Origin: Paenalcaligenes sp021793095
GTDB taxonomy: Bacteria > Pseudomonadota > Gammaproteobacteria > Burkholderiales > Burkholderiaceae_B
DNA: 20,987 bases
Reading direction: 5' to 3'
Assembly (NCBI GenBank): GCA_027317645.1
Contig: DAHVQS010000036.1
Location: 1-20,987 of the forward strand
In this document: positions 8,741 to 16,744 of the stretch, piece after piece
How positions within the stretch are numbered: position 1 is the first letter of the stretch
How the letters are laid out: the number at the start of each line of letters is the position of its first letter
The notes under the pieces: generated by a model
Told to the model about the DNA's origin: nothing
Databases searched by the model: none
What the model saw: only the letters and a program-made list of their open reading frames with translations
Position numbers and translations under genes: made by a program

Positions 8741-8756
8741 TGCGACAATAGTCGCA
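8741..8756. promoter_or_regulatory. Perfect short dyad TGCGAC-aata-GTCGCA
   Basis: Six-base arms (8741-8746 and 8751-8756) around a 4-nt centre, in the 84-nt gap before the small membrane-protein gene, 32 nt ahead of its ATG. It could be an operator half-pair or a small hairpin in the leader. There is no T-run after it, so it is not a terminator. The function is not known. Confidence 0.35.
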
Positions 8757-8788
8757 TCCATACTGATGTATCATAGGCAGGTCTAAAT

Positions 8789-8992
8789 ATGCGTATCGCT
8801 TTATTTATTTTGGGCACAGTGGCTGTTATTTATTTGATGGTCAAAGGGTTTAAGCAGGTTTTGCAAGAATCCCGCGAGCACCAATCGCTAGAGCGTGATG
8901 ACACCACGCATCAGCAGCAGTTGACCCAACAACGCCACCGACACGAGTCGTCTGACACGCATTCAGATCAGCGTGATGCAGACGACCAGTAG
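8789..8992 (+). CDS. Small single-helix membrane protein, function unknown
   Basis: A 67-residue protein with one hydrophobic helix at about 3-19 (ALFILGTVAVIYLMV), then a basic turn and a very polar tail rich in Gln, His, Asp and Arg. The layout suggests a membrane anchor with a cytoplasmic or periplasmic disordered tail. A purine-rich GGCAGG (8776-8781) stands about 7 nt before the ATG. I do not recognise the family. It follows the MgtC-like gene by 84 nt on the same strand and converges with the second amidohydrolase. The low-complexity tail makes it a weaker call than its neighbours, but the start, helix and ribosome binding site are consistent with a real gene. Confidence 0.6.
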   Translation: MRIALFILGTVAVIYLMVKGFKQVLQESREHQSLERDDTTHQQQLTQQRHRHESSDTHSDQRDADDQ

Positions 8993-9054
8993 TGCCTGAA
9001 ACATGCAGTAGCCGCGCCAGCAAATCAAAAGTCTGGACTTAAATAAATAGGCCG

Positions 9055-10470
9055 TTACGACAGTGTGTTTTTATAAATCACGCCATCTTTCATGATGATA
9101 TGAAAGTTTTTGTCCGGCTCACTGACAAAATCAATGTCCTTGGTCGGATCCCCATCGGCAATGATTAAATCCGCGTAGGCTCCCTCGGTGATTTCACCCA
9201 GTACCGCAGGATAGGGGTTGCGGCTACGCGAAAGCGCCAACATCCGGCCATTTTGTGCCGTGGCTTGGCCCAATAAGGTCAAGGGATCATAAAAGCGAGT
9301 CAACTTTGCCAGCTGTGCCCCTTGGGTGCTCGTCTTTTTGGGATTAAATAAAATATCTGTTCCCCAACCGGTCTCAATATTGTATTTCTGAGCCAGCTCG
9401 TAGGCACGTACCGTGCCTTGTGCCACGCGTTTCTGATCCGCGACCTGCACAGGATTAACATACTCATTGGCGTCCTCGTCTTGTAAAAAAGGCTGCAGAC
9501 TCCACCAGACCCCGTGATCACTCATCATTTTGACGGATTCTTCATCCGCTAGCTGACCGTGCTCAATGCACTGCACACCACTGCGAATGGCGCGTTGTAT
9601 GCCTTTGGGCATGTAGACATGTGCCATGACATAGGTGTCATAGTCCTCGGCAGCTTGTACAGCGGCTTTCAGCTCATCCTCAGTATATTGCACGCTATTG
9701 AGTGGATCGTACATAGAGGCCACCCCACCTCCTGCGAGCATTTTTATTTGCGAGGCTCCTTGCATCAACTGCTCGCGTACACGTCGTAACACCTCGGCCC
9801 GACCATCTGCAATCATGGCCACCCCAACACGCTCTATAAAACTGGTGGTTGCGCTATTGTCGCGGGGTAATTCATTGATAAAGCGAAAATCACCATGGCC
9901 AGAGGTTTGGGTGATCATGGCCCCAGAAGGGTAAATGCGCGGCCCGGTTACGAGCCCTTCGTCAATGGCATTTTTGAGAGAAAAGCTGGGTCCACCCGCA
10001 TCGCGAATGGTCGTGAAACCACGCATCAGGGTGCGCTCAGCCTCGGCCGCCGCCGTGTAATACAAATAGCCCACAGGCGAGGTTAGTGCGCGCGTCTGAT
10101 TTAGACCTGCGAGCATACTGTGCCAATGCATATCGATCAGACCGGGCATGAGCAATTTGCCTGCACAATCGATGGTATGGGCCTGCTCGGGGGTGTCGGC
10201 GTCTTGTTCCAAAATGGCCTCGATTTTATTACCGACAACGAGCAACTTGAGCCCCTCTCGAGGCGTGCTGCCACTGCCATCAAAGAGCCTCAGATTGGTG
10301 AAAACGATGGGTTTATCGCTGGTGCTTTTCATCAAGCTGGCAGCCCAACCCGACCGTATTGGTGCAAAACTAGCAAAAACACTGCCTGCCAGCGCCGCGC
10401 CGCCGAGTAAAAATCGCCGTCGCGTAAATTGATGATACTGCTTGAGAACGGATGGATGGGTGGGGTTCAT
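9055..10470 (-). CDS. Metal-dependent amidohydrolase, Tat-exported paralogue
   Basis: A 471-residue amidohydrolase with a twin-arginine signal: TRRRFLLGG (16-24) followed by a hydrophobic stretch and an Ala-rich cleavage region near GWAAS (41-45). It is therefore expected to fold in the cytoplasm, probably with its metal, and work in the periplasm. The metal ligands are all present: H115 and H117 in DMHWH, K243 in QIKMLAGGG, H284 in MAHVY, H304 in IEHG and D372 in GWGTDI. It matches the protein encoded at 2008-3477 almost throughout, for example DAGGPSF, QTSGHGDFR and GVWWSLQPFL, and I judge more than half of residues identical. The substrate is unknown; relatives act on dipeptides or cyclic amides. 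GGCGAG stands about 6 nt before the ATG. It is divergent from fdoG across a 428-nt leader. Confidence 0.9.
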   Translation of the reverse strand: MNPTHPSVLKQYHQFTRRRFLLGGAALAGSVFASFAPIRSGWAASLMKSTSDKPIVFTNLRLFDGSGSTPREGLKLLVVGNKIEAILEQDADTPEQAHTIDCAGKLLMPGLIDMHWHSMLAGLNQTRALTSPVGYLYYTAAAEAERTLMRGFTTIRDAGGPSFSLKNAIDEGLVTGPRIYPSGAMITQTSGHGDFRFINELPRDNSATTSFIERVGVAMIADGRAEVLRRVREQLMQGASQIKMLAGGGVASMYDPLNSVQYTEDELKAAVQAAEDYDTYVMAHVYMPKGIQRAIRSGVQCIEHGQLADEESVKMMSDHGVWWSLQPFLQDEDANEYVNPVQVADQKRVAQGTVRAYELAQKYNIETGWGTDILFNPKKTSTQGAQLAKLTRFYDPLTLLGQATAQNGRMLALSRSRNPYPAVLGEITEGAYADLIIADGDPTKDIDFVSEPDKNFHIIMKDGVIYKNTLS

Positions 10471-10616
10471 GTCTCTCGCCTAGATGTTCGTAATGTGTGG
10501 TGACTTTTCTCAGTATAAATCCTCTGCCCATGTTACAGACAGAAAAATTTAGTAGCCAGTGAAAAAAGCGCGTTTTTAAGCAGTACAACCACTAATACCA
10601 TTAAATCAGTAGTTCG

Positions 10617-10646
10617 TGATAAAAGATTTTAAGCACTGATAAAAGA
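10617..10646. repeat. Pair of 10-bp direct repeats TGATAAAAGA, 20 bp apart
   Basis: TGATAAAAGA occurs exactly at 10617-10626 and again at 10637-10646. The start-to-start distance of 20 bp is about two helical turns. TTTTAAGCA is likewise repeated at 10574-10582 and 10627-10635. Such phasing fits a protein binding twice on one DNA face upstream of fdoG, but no known regulator site is recognised. Confidence 0.5.
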
Positions 10647-10848
10647 CGTTGGCGCATGATCGAGTCAGTTGGGAAAAATAAATAATTATAACCATGACGC
10701 TGCAAAGGGGATTCTTGATTTCATGATTCGGAAAGGGTAATCACCAATACATTGCAGTGAAACCCTATGTTACTAATAGGTTAAGGTATCAGTCGTCTCC
10801 GCAAAAGCGTGTTAGTGGGTGGCCCAAATCACCCCAGCTTAGCAGAAG

Positions 10849-10878
10849 ATTGATATGGCTCTTTCTTGCATTATCAAT
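10849..10878. promoter_or_regulatory. Inverted repeat ATTGATA...TATCAAT in the fdoG leader
   Basis: Seven-base perfect arms (10849-10855 and 10872-10878) with a 16-nt spacer, ending 5 nt before the fdoG ribosome binding site. It may be an operator or an mRNA hairpin. The arms contain TTGAT and ATCAA, the FNR half-sites, but the spacing is far too long for a canonical FNR site. Confidence 0.35.
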
Positions 10879-10898
10879 GCTCTAGGAGATACTTAACA

Positions 10899-13800
10899 AT
10901 GGATATGAATCGCAGGCAGTTTTTCAAGGCGAGTGCCGCCGGCCTGGTCGGTTCGAGTTTGGCTGCAATGGGTTTTTCACCCAACGAGGCAGTGGCTGCT
11001 GCCCGTGAATACAAGCTAACTCGCACGACCGAGTCACGTAGCACCTGTCCTTACTGCTCGGTCAGCTGTGGGATGGTTGTTTATACTCTCGGCGATCGCA
11101 GCAAAAACGTGCGCCCCACCATCGTTCATATTGAGGGTGACCCCGATAACCCGGTTAACCGCGGGACCTTATGTCCCAAGGGGGCAGGGGTGATCGACAT
11201 GGTGCAGAGTGAATCCCGCGTCCACCACCCACAGGTACGCGCGCCTGGCGCCACCGAATGGCAGGACATCTCTTGGGACGAGGCCATCGATCGCATCGCA
11301 CGCCACCTCAAGGATGATCGTGACGAAAATCTGATCCAGAAAAATGATGACGGGGTGACTGTCAATCGCTGGAATAGCACCGGCTTTTTGATTTCATCCG
11401 CAGCCTCTAACGAGACCGGCTATTTAGCCGTCAAGGTTGCACGCGGCTTGGGGATGGTTGCACTCGATACTCAAGCACGTATTTGACACGCACCAACGGT
11501 GTCCAGTTTGGGCCCAACATTTGGTCGCGGTGCCATGACAAACTCTTGGACTGATATCCGCAATACGGATATGGTCCTCATTATGGGCGGTAATGCTGCC
11601 GAGGCGCACCCCTGTGGTTTCAAGTGGGTCGTCGAGGCCATGCAAAATCGCAACGCCCCACTCGTCGTGGTTGATCCACGGTTTACCCGTTCAGCAGCGG
11701 TTGCTGACAAATATGCACCCATTCGGGTCGGTACCGATATTACCTTCCTCGGGGGGGTGATCAATTACCTACTCACCAACGACAAGATCCACCACGAGTA
11801 CGTCAAAAACTATACAGACGCCACTTTTATCGTCAAAGACACCTATTCTTTCAAGGATGGTCTCTTTAGTGGCTACGACAAAGATAAACGCAAATACGAT
11901 CAATCCCTATGGGGATACGAGATCGGTGATGATGGCTACATCGAGGTCGACGAGACCATGCAGCACCCACGTTGTGTTTATCAATTATTGAAAAAACACT
12001 ACAGTCGCTATACACCCGAGATGGTGTCTAGCGTTACGGGTACACCCGAAAAGGATTTCCTCGAAATTGCCGAGAAAATGGCCGAAATGAGTGCCCCAGA
12101 CAAGGTCATGACCATTTGTTATGCCTTAGGCTGGACGCAACACTCCATTGGCTCGCAAAACATCCGCACCATGGCAATGATTCAATTGCTGTTGGGTAAT
12201 ATGGGTCGTCCCGGGGGTGGAGTAAACGCATTGCGCGGTCATGCCAACGTACAGGGCATCACCGATATGAATGCCTACTCTGAGGTGCTATCTGGCTATA
12301 TGCTGGCGCCTACAGACGAGGATCCTACTTTGCAGGTATACCTCGACAAGCGCACACCCAAGCCATTGCGTCCCAACCAGATGGCCTTTCCACAAAACTT
12401 CCCCAAATGGTTTATCAGCTTGATGAAGGCCTACTGGGGGGATGCCGCCACCAAGCGCAATAATTTCGCTTATGACTGGGTGCCCAAACGCGACAAGGGC
12501 TACGACGTCATGGCCATGTACGAGTACATGAACAATGGCGAGATGAATGGCTTTATCTGTCAGGGCTTTAACCCCTTGGGTTCAGCTCCGTATAAAAAGA
12601 AAATCACCGACGCCATGTCCAAGCTCAAGTTCTTGGTCATCATCGATCCGCTCGAGACCGAGACCAGTGAGTTCTGGAAGCATTATGGTGAATACAACGA
12701 TGTCGATGCCAGTGACATCCAAACCGAGGTGTTCCGTCTGCCCTCAAACTGTTTTGTCGAAGAGGCAGGGACATTTACCAACTCCAGTCGTACGTTGATC
12801 TGGAAAGAGCAGGCGCTACCGCCGCCAGGGCAGGCCAAGCTCGATCCCGAGATTGTGGCACGTATTTTCATGCGTGTGCGCGAGCTCTACGAAGAAGAGG
12901 GCGGTGTACTGCCCGAGCCCGTGCTCAACCTCAACTGGCCTTATATCAACCCTTATCATCCCACTTCCGAAGAGCTCCTCAAGGAAATCAACGGCAAGGC
13001 CTTGCGTGATATCTACGCACCGGCTGACCCCGAGGATCCAGATGCACCACGCAAGCTCTTACTCAAGGCGGGCGAGCAAGTCCCCGGGTTTGCCATGCTA
13101 CAAGACGATGGCTCCACAGCCTGTGGTAACTGGATTTACTCTGGTTGCTGGACTGAGCTTGGCAATATGACCAAACGCCGCAGCCAATACGATCCTAGTG
13201 GGTTAGGGGTGTATCCCGAGTGGGGTTTCTCTTGGCCTGCAAACCGTCGCGTGCTGTACAACCGTGCCAGTGCAGACACCAGCGGTCAGCCTTGGGATCC
13301 CGAGCGCACATACCTTGCCTGGCGAGGTACTTGGGCAGGGGGCGCAGACGTTCCTGATATGCGACCCGATGCTGCTCCAGAGGAAAATGTCGGGCCCTTT
13401 ATCATGAACCCCGAGGGGGTCGCACGCTTGTTCTCTGCTGGTTTGGTTGATGGTCCGTTACCCGAGCACTACGAGCCATTTGAAAGCCCGCTAGGCTTTA
13501 ACCCATTCCACCCCGATAACGAGCTGGCCATTAGCAACCCGGCAGCACGTGTATACGAGGATGTCTGGGAGACCTTCGGCACCAAGGATGAGTACCCCTA
13601 CGCGGCGACGACTTATCGCTTGACCGAGCACCATCACTTCTGGACAAAACACGCCCTGAGTAATGCAATTACGCAGCCCGCACCCTTTGTCGAAATTGGC
13701 GAGGCCTTAGCCAAAGAAAAAGGCATTCGTGATGGCGACAAGGTACGCGTTTACAGCAAGCGCGGTCAGGTGGTGGCTACCTGCGTCGTGACCAAGCGTA

Positions 13801-13979
13801 TTCGTGCGCTGGATGTCGATGGGCGAAAGGTACACCAGGTCGGTATTCCGATTCACTGGGGCTTCAAAGGGGTGACCAAAGAAGGGTTCCTGGCAAACTC
13901 TCTCACGCCATTTGTGGGTGATGCCAACTCTCAGACCCCCGAGTTTAAAGCCTTCCTTGTCAACATAGAAAAGGTATAA
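10899..13979 (+). CDS. fdoG: Formate dehydrogenase major (alpha) subunit, selenocysteine-containing, Tat-exported
   Basis: One 1026-residue reading frame if TGA 11484-11486 is read as selenocysteine at residue 196, the same position as in E. coli FdnG; the context QARI-Sec-HAPTV matches FdnG/FdoG on both sides. The enzyme oxidises formate to CO2 at a molybdenum or tungsten bis-MGD centre facing the periplasm. Seen in order: Tat motif RRQFFK at 5-10; a [4Fe-4S] site with C-x2-C-x3-C in STCPYCSVSCG and a fourth Cys in GTLCPKG; FGRGAMTN after the Sec; and the C-terminal molybdopterin dinucleotide domain ending GDANSQTPEFKAFLVN. Overall wording is closer to FdoG (1016 residues) than FdnG. Start: AGGAG (10884-10888) lies 10 nt before ATG 10899; an in-frame TTG at 10866 is rejected. 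fdoH follows after 4 nt. Function requires selABCD, fdhD and fdhE; only fdhE is in view. Confidence 0.96.
11484..11486 (+). other. Selenocysteine UGA codon of fdoG (residue 196)
   Basis: An in-frame TGA splits the formate dehydrogenase gene exactly where E. coli FdnG has Sec196. The protein similarity continues without a gap or frame change on both sides (ALDTQARI before, HAPTVSSLGPTFGRG after), so this is a recoded codon and not a nonsense mutation. The selenol ligates the Mo or W in this family. Confidence 0.95.
11498..11515 (+). promoter_or_regulatory. Bacterial SECIS-like hairpin downstream of the fdoG UGA
   Basis: GG(11498-99) pairs with CC(11514-15) and GTCC(11501-04) with GGGC(11510-13), including one G-U pair. 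T11500 is bulged and the loop is AGTTT. The bulged U, the G-U step in the loop and the 11-nt distance from the UGA match the E. coli fdhF SECIS element, which binds SelB. Built by hand, with no folding energy computed. Confidence 0.72.
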
Positions 13980-13983
13980 CGCT

Positions 13984-14883
13984 ATGGCCAATCAACAGTT
14001 AGATATTGTAGCTAGGTCGGCCACAACGACGCCTTCAGCTCATGCGCGGGAACGTTATAAAGTTGCCAAACTGATTGACGAGTCCAAGTGCATTGGCTGC
14101 AAGGCGTGCCAAGTTGCCTGCATGACATGGAACGATTTACGCGATGAGGTTGGGGTTAATGTCGGTACCTACGACAACCCCGTAGACCTGACCGCAGAGT
14201 CTTGGACAGTGATGCGTTTCTACGAGGTCGAGCCCGAGGAAAATCATCTCGATTGGCTGATCCGTAAAGACGGCTGTATGCACTGTGCTGACCCAGGCTG
14301 TCTCAAGGCCTGTCCGTCACCAGGTGCAATTGTTCAGCACTCCAACGGTATCGTTGATTTTGTTCAAGAAAATTGCATTGGTTGTGGCTATTGTGTCATC
14401 GGATGTCCTTTCGATATCCCGAGGATTAGCGAGAAAGACAACAAAGCCTATAAGTGCACACTGTGCTCAGACCGTGTGGACGTCGGTCTTGAGCCTGCTT
14501 GTGTGAAAACCTGTCCGACGGGCGCCATCACATTTGGTGCCAAAGACGATATGGTGGCTTATAGCGAGACTCGCGTTAAGCAACTCCAAGAGCGTGGGCA
14601 CGACAATGCCGGGCTCTATGACCCCGAAGGGGTAGGCGGGACACACGTCATGTATATTTTGCGTGACGCTTCTCAGCCAGAGCTCCAAGAGTTGCCTGCC
14701 AATCCTCAGGTCAGTCCGACCGTGGGTTTCTGGAAAGGGTTGGCCAAACCCATCGCACTTGCGGGGGCGGCACTGGCCGTCTTGGGTGGTTTCTTCCACT
14801 ACATGAAGGTAGGTCCTATCCGCGAGCCCAAGGGTGACGATGATGCCCATTCAACCAGCGCTGATGAGCAAACTAAGGAGTAG
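13984..14883 (+). CDS. fdoH: Formate dehydrogenase iron-sulfur (beta) subunit
   Basis: A 299-residue ferredoxin-like subunit (E. coli FdoH is 300). Four cysteine-rich sets for [4Fe-4S] clusters are visible: CIGCKACQVAC, CMHCADPGCLKAC, CIGCGYCVIGC, and CTLCSD with the later ACVKTC. A single hydrophobic helix near the C-terminus (about 254-270, IALAGAALAVLGGFF) anchors it in the inner membrane, followed by a polar tail. It carries electrons from the selenocysteine-containing alpha subunit to the haem b gamma subunit. The start is 4 nt after the fdoG stop, with AAGGT (13971-13975) inside the fdoG end about 8 nt before the ATG. The tight spacing points to translational coupling with fdoG. Confidence 0.96.
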   Translation: MANQQLDIVARSATTTPSAHARERYKVAKLIDESKCIGCKACQVACMTWNDLRDEVGVNVGTYDNPVDLTAESWTVMRFYEVEPEENHLDWLIRKDGCMHCADPGCLKACPSPGAIVQHSNGIVDFVQENCIGCGYCVIGCPFDIPRISEKDNKAYKCTLCSDRVDVGLEPACVKTCPTGAITFGAKDDMVAYSETRVKQLQERGHDNAGLYDPEGVGGTHVMYILRDASQPELQELPANPQVSPTVGFWKGLAKPIALAGAALAVLGGFFHYMKVGPIREPKGDDDAHSTSADEQTKE

Positions 14884-14885
14884 AC

Positions 14886-15506
14886 ATGAGTAAAACACTT
14901 AAGCGCTACTCAGATAGCGATCGCATGAATCATTGGTTTATCGCCATCATGTTTTTCCTCTCGGCGCTATCCGGGCTGGCCTTCTTTCATCCGTCGCTTT
15001 ATTTTTTAACTAACTTGTTTGGGGGCGGTACCTGGGCCCGCATCTTGCATCCCTTTTTAGGGGTGCTGATGTTCCTAGGCTTTATCCTCATGTTTTTCCG
15101 TGTTGTCAAAGACAATATGTTCAAACGTGGGGACAAAGAATGGCGCAAACAGTCTGGTCGCATGCTGCGCGGCGAGATCAACCCCGATTTGCCTGTGGGT
15201 AAGTACAACTACGGGCAAAAAATGATTTTTTGGCTGATGACGCTGAGTCTTTTGGCCTTGGTCATTACTGGGGTGCTGTTCTGGCGTCCTTGGTTCGCGC
15301 CTAACTTCTCGGTAGAGGTGCTGCGCGCAGCCTCACTCATCCATGCCATTTCGGCTTGGGTGCTGCTGCTGAGCGTGTTTGTGCATATTTATGCCGCCAT
15401 CTGGGTCAAGGGTACGATGCGTGCCATGACCCAAGGCACGGTGACCGAGGAGTGGGCCAAGACCCACCACCCTCTGTGGTACAAAGAGACGACTGGTAAA
15501 AACTAG
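14886..15506 (+). CDS. fdoI: Formate dehydrogenase cytochrome b556 (gamma) subunit
   Basis: A 206-residue membrane protein with four hydrophobic helices (E. coli FdoI is 211). H16, H55, H153 and H167 stand where E. coli FdnI has His18, His57, His155 and His169, the ligands of the two b haems, with a constant offset of two. Motifs ILHPF, GKYNYGQK, GVLFWRPWFAP and AIWVKGT with AKTHHPLWY at the end are typical. It takes electrons from the beta subunit and reduces menaquinone or ubiquinone on the cytoplasmic side. AAGGAG (14876-14881) overlaps the end of fdoH, and the ATG is 2 nt after the fdoH stop. A strong terminator follows. Confidence 0.96.
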   Translation: MSKTLKRYSDSDRMNHWFIAIMFFLSALSGLAFFHPSLYFLTNLFGGGTWARILHPFLGVLMFLGFILMFFRVVKDNMFKRGDKEWRKQSGRMLRGEINPDLPVGKYNYGQKMIFWLMTLSLLALVITGVLFWRPWFAPNFSVEVLRAASLIHAISAWVLLLSVFVHIYAAIWVKGTMRAMTQGTVTEEWAKTHHPLWYKETTGKN

Positions 15507-15517
15507 CTCTCTTGATT

Positions 15518-15555
15518 GCGTAGCCCCGCTGTTTGGGGCTACGCTTGTGTTTTTT
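15518..15555 (+). terminator. Rho-independent terminator after fdoI
   Basis: A perfect 10-bp stem GCGTAGCCCC/GGGGCTACGC (15518-15527 and 15535-15544) with a 7-nt loop, followed by a T-rich tail ending in TTTTTT. It stands between fdoI and fdhE on the same strand, so fdhE is either read through at reduced level or has its own promoter. Confidence 0.88.
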
Positions 15556-15575
15556 ATGCCCATTAGGAGTACTCT

Positions 15576-16616
15576 GTGGCCAAATCTAGTGAGTCTGTTG
15601 TTCGTATTATGCCCGCCGAAGAGATCATTGCCCGTGGTTCGGGCGAGCCTGATCTTTTTATTTGGCCCAATCGGGCTAGCTTATTTGCTGAGCGTAGTAT
15701 GCGTTTAAAGCAACTCGCGCGCCAGCCAGGTGCTATCAGTGCGTATTTAGGGTTGATGGCTGAGTTAGCGCAGGCCCAGCATTTGGCCCTGGCTGATTTA
15801 CCCGAGGTGCCTATGCCCGATGAGGCGGCATTAGCCCAGTCAGCCGAGCATGGCCTACCACCTTTGGCCGCCTTAGACTGGCCGCGCGATCCTATTTGGC
15901 AAAAAATACTGCACCAATTACTGGATTATCTATTAGCGGCAAAAATGCGCGGAGAGCAGGCCGAAAACATTCGCCAGCTGCTCCAACGCATTAAAGAAAT
16001 GCCCTCGGTCGAGCTCGAGGTACAGGCTGATCAGTTGCTGGCTGGCAGTGTTTCTGGGGTTGATTTAGCGGCGGCGCCTTTCATTGGTGCTGCTTTGCAG
16101 GTGTACTGGGCACACATGCTGTGTTCTTCACCAGCTATCCGTGCTGATGAGCAATACCAAAAAGTAAAACTCAGCGAGCAAACCACCTGTCCGTGTTGTG
16201 GTAGTTTGCCGACCACCAGTATGGTACATAGTTTTGGAGGCATGGCGGGGCAGCGCTATGTGGCTTGTTCTCTGTGCGGGGTGCAGTGGCATATGCCGCG
16301 CATTCGTTGCACGCGCTGTTTGCACGAGGATGGTGTAGAGTACATGTCTTTGGCCAGTCCAGATGTCGCAGATGAGGACTATCAGACACCTGCCGTATTG
16401 GCCGAGACCTGCCCAGAGTGCAAAACCTACTTAAAAATCATTCATACCGAGCGCGAGCCATTTGCTGAGCCCATTGCAGATGAGCTCGCCAATATCCAGC
16501 TCGATGTGCTCATGGGCGAGGGAGAATACTATAAGCATGGTATTAACTTATTATTGCTTTTTGCCCAGGATCCCACGGAGCAGTCAGATGAGACCGTAGG
16601 GGCGACGCCATCCTAA
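15576..16616 (+). CDS. fdhE: Formate dehydrogenase accessory protein FdhE
   Basis: A 346-residue cytoplasmic protein (E. coli FdhE is 309). The C-terminal half holds four Cys pairs of rubredoxin-like type: C205/C208 in CPCCGSLP, C231/C234 in CSLCGVQWH, C245/C248 in CTRC and C279/C282 in CPEC. These match the metal-binding pairs of FdhE, and GS-P-SMV around the first is diagnostic. FdhE is needed for activity of the respiratory formate dehydrogenases. The start is GTG at 15576, supported by AGGAG (15565-15569) 6 nt upstream; no competing ATG has a comparable site. The N-terminal part (about 1-60) and C-terminal acidic tail account for the extra length. It is separated from fdoI by a strong terminator. 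Confidence 0.93.
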   Translation: MAKSSESVVRIMPAEEIIARGSGEPDLFIWPNRASLFAERSMRLKQLARQPGAISAYLGLMAELAQAQHLALADLPEVPMPDEAALAQSAEHGLPPLAALDWPRDPIWQKILHQLLDYLLAAKMRGEQAENIRQLLQRIKEMPSVELEVQADQLLAGSVSGVDLAAAPFIGAALQVYWAHMLCSSPAIRADEQYQKVKLSEQTTCPCCGSLPTTSMVHSFGGMAGQRYVACSLCGVQWHMPRIRCTRCLHEDGVEYMSLASPDVADEDYQTPAVLAETCPECKTYLKIIHTEREPFAEPIADELANIQLDVLMGEGEYYKHGINLLLLFAQDPTEQSDETVGATPS

Positions 16617-16619
16617 ATC

Positions 16620-16667
16620 GCATGACGTCTTTGTAGCATGACGTCTTTGTAGCATGACGTCTTTGTA
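16620..16667. repeat. Three perfect tandem copies of a 16-bp unit
   Basis: GCATGACGTCTTTGTA is repeated exactly at 16620-16635, 16636-16651 and 16652-16667, starting 4 nt after the fdhE stop. Each unit contains the palindrome GACGTC. The copies are identical, which suggests recent expansion. It lies in the 3' region of fdhE, before the shared terminator. No function is known. Confidence 0.9.
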
Positions 16668-16697
16668 AATGGCAGTTTATTTTTACAGTTAGATCTA

Positions 16698-16727
16698 AAA
16701 CCCGATGCGATGGCATCGGGTTTTTTT
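16698..16727. terminator. Bidirectional terminator between fdhE and cynS
   Basis: An 8-bp perfect stem CCCGATGC/GCATCGGG (16701-16708 and 16713-16720) with loop GATG, flanked by an A-run on the left and a T-run on the right. It can therefore end transcripts from fdhE (+) and, less strongly, cynS (-), which converge here. Confidence 0.88.
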
Positions 16728-16744
16728 ATTGCTTGGATATTCCT

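Larger units (their letters stand above)
10471..10898. other. Long divergent regulatory region between amidohydrolase and fdoG
   Basis: 428 nt with no credible gene. It is AT-rich, especially 10550-10690, and must hold the fdoGHI promoter and that of the divergent amidohydrolase. For the minus-strand gene, TATACT (complement of 10512-10517) is a fair -10 without a good -35. It also contains two sets of direct repeats and an inverted repeat, listed separately. Confidence 0.6.

Noticed and set aside
10849..10878. Canonical FNR binding site
   Set aside because: The TTGAT and ATCAA half-sites are 18 nt apart and not 4, so this cannot be a standard FNR box.
10866..10898. TTG 10866 as the fdoG start
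   Set aside because: It would put the ribosome binding site AGGAG inside the gene and add residues ahead of the Tat motif with no family match; ATG 10899 is well placed.
11484..11500. fdoG as a pseudogene or two separate genes split by TGA
   Set aside because: The TGA is at the known selenocysteine position, similarity continues in the same frame, and a SECIS-like hairpin follows.
16620..16667. CRISPR-like array
   Set aside because: The units are directly adjacent with no spacers and only 16 bp long.
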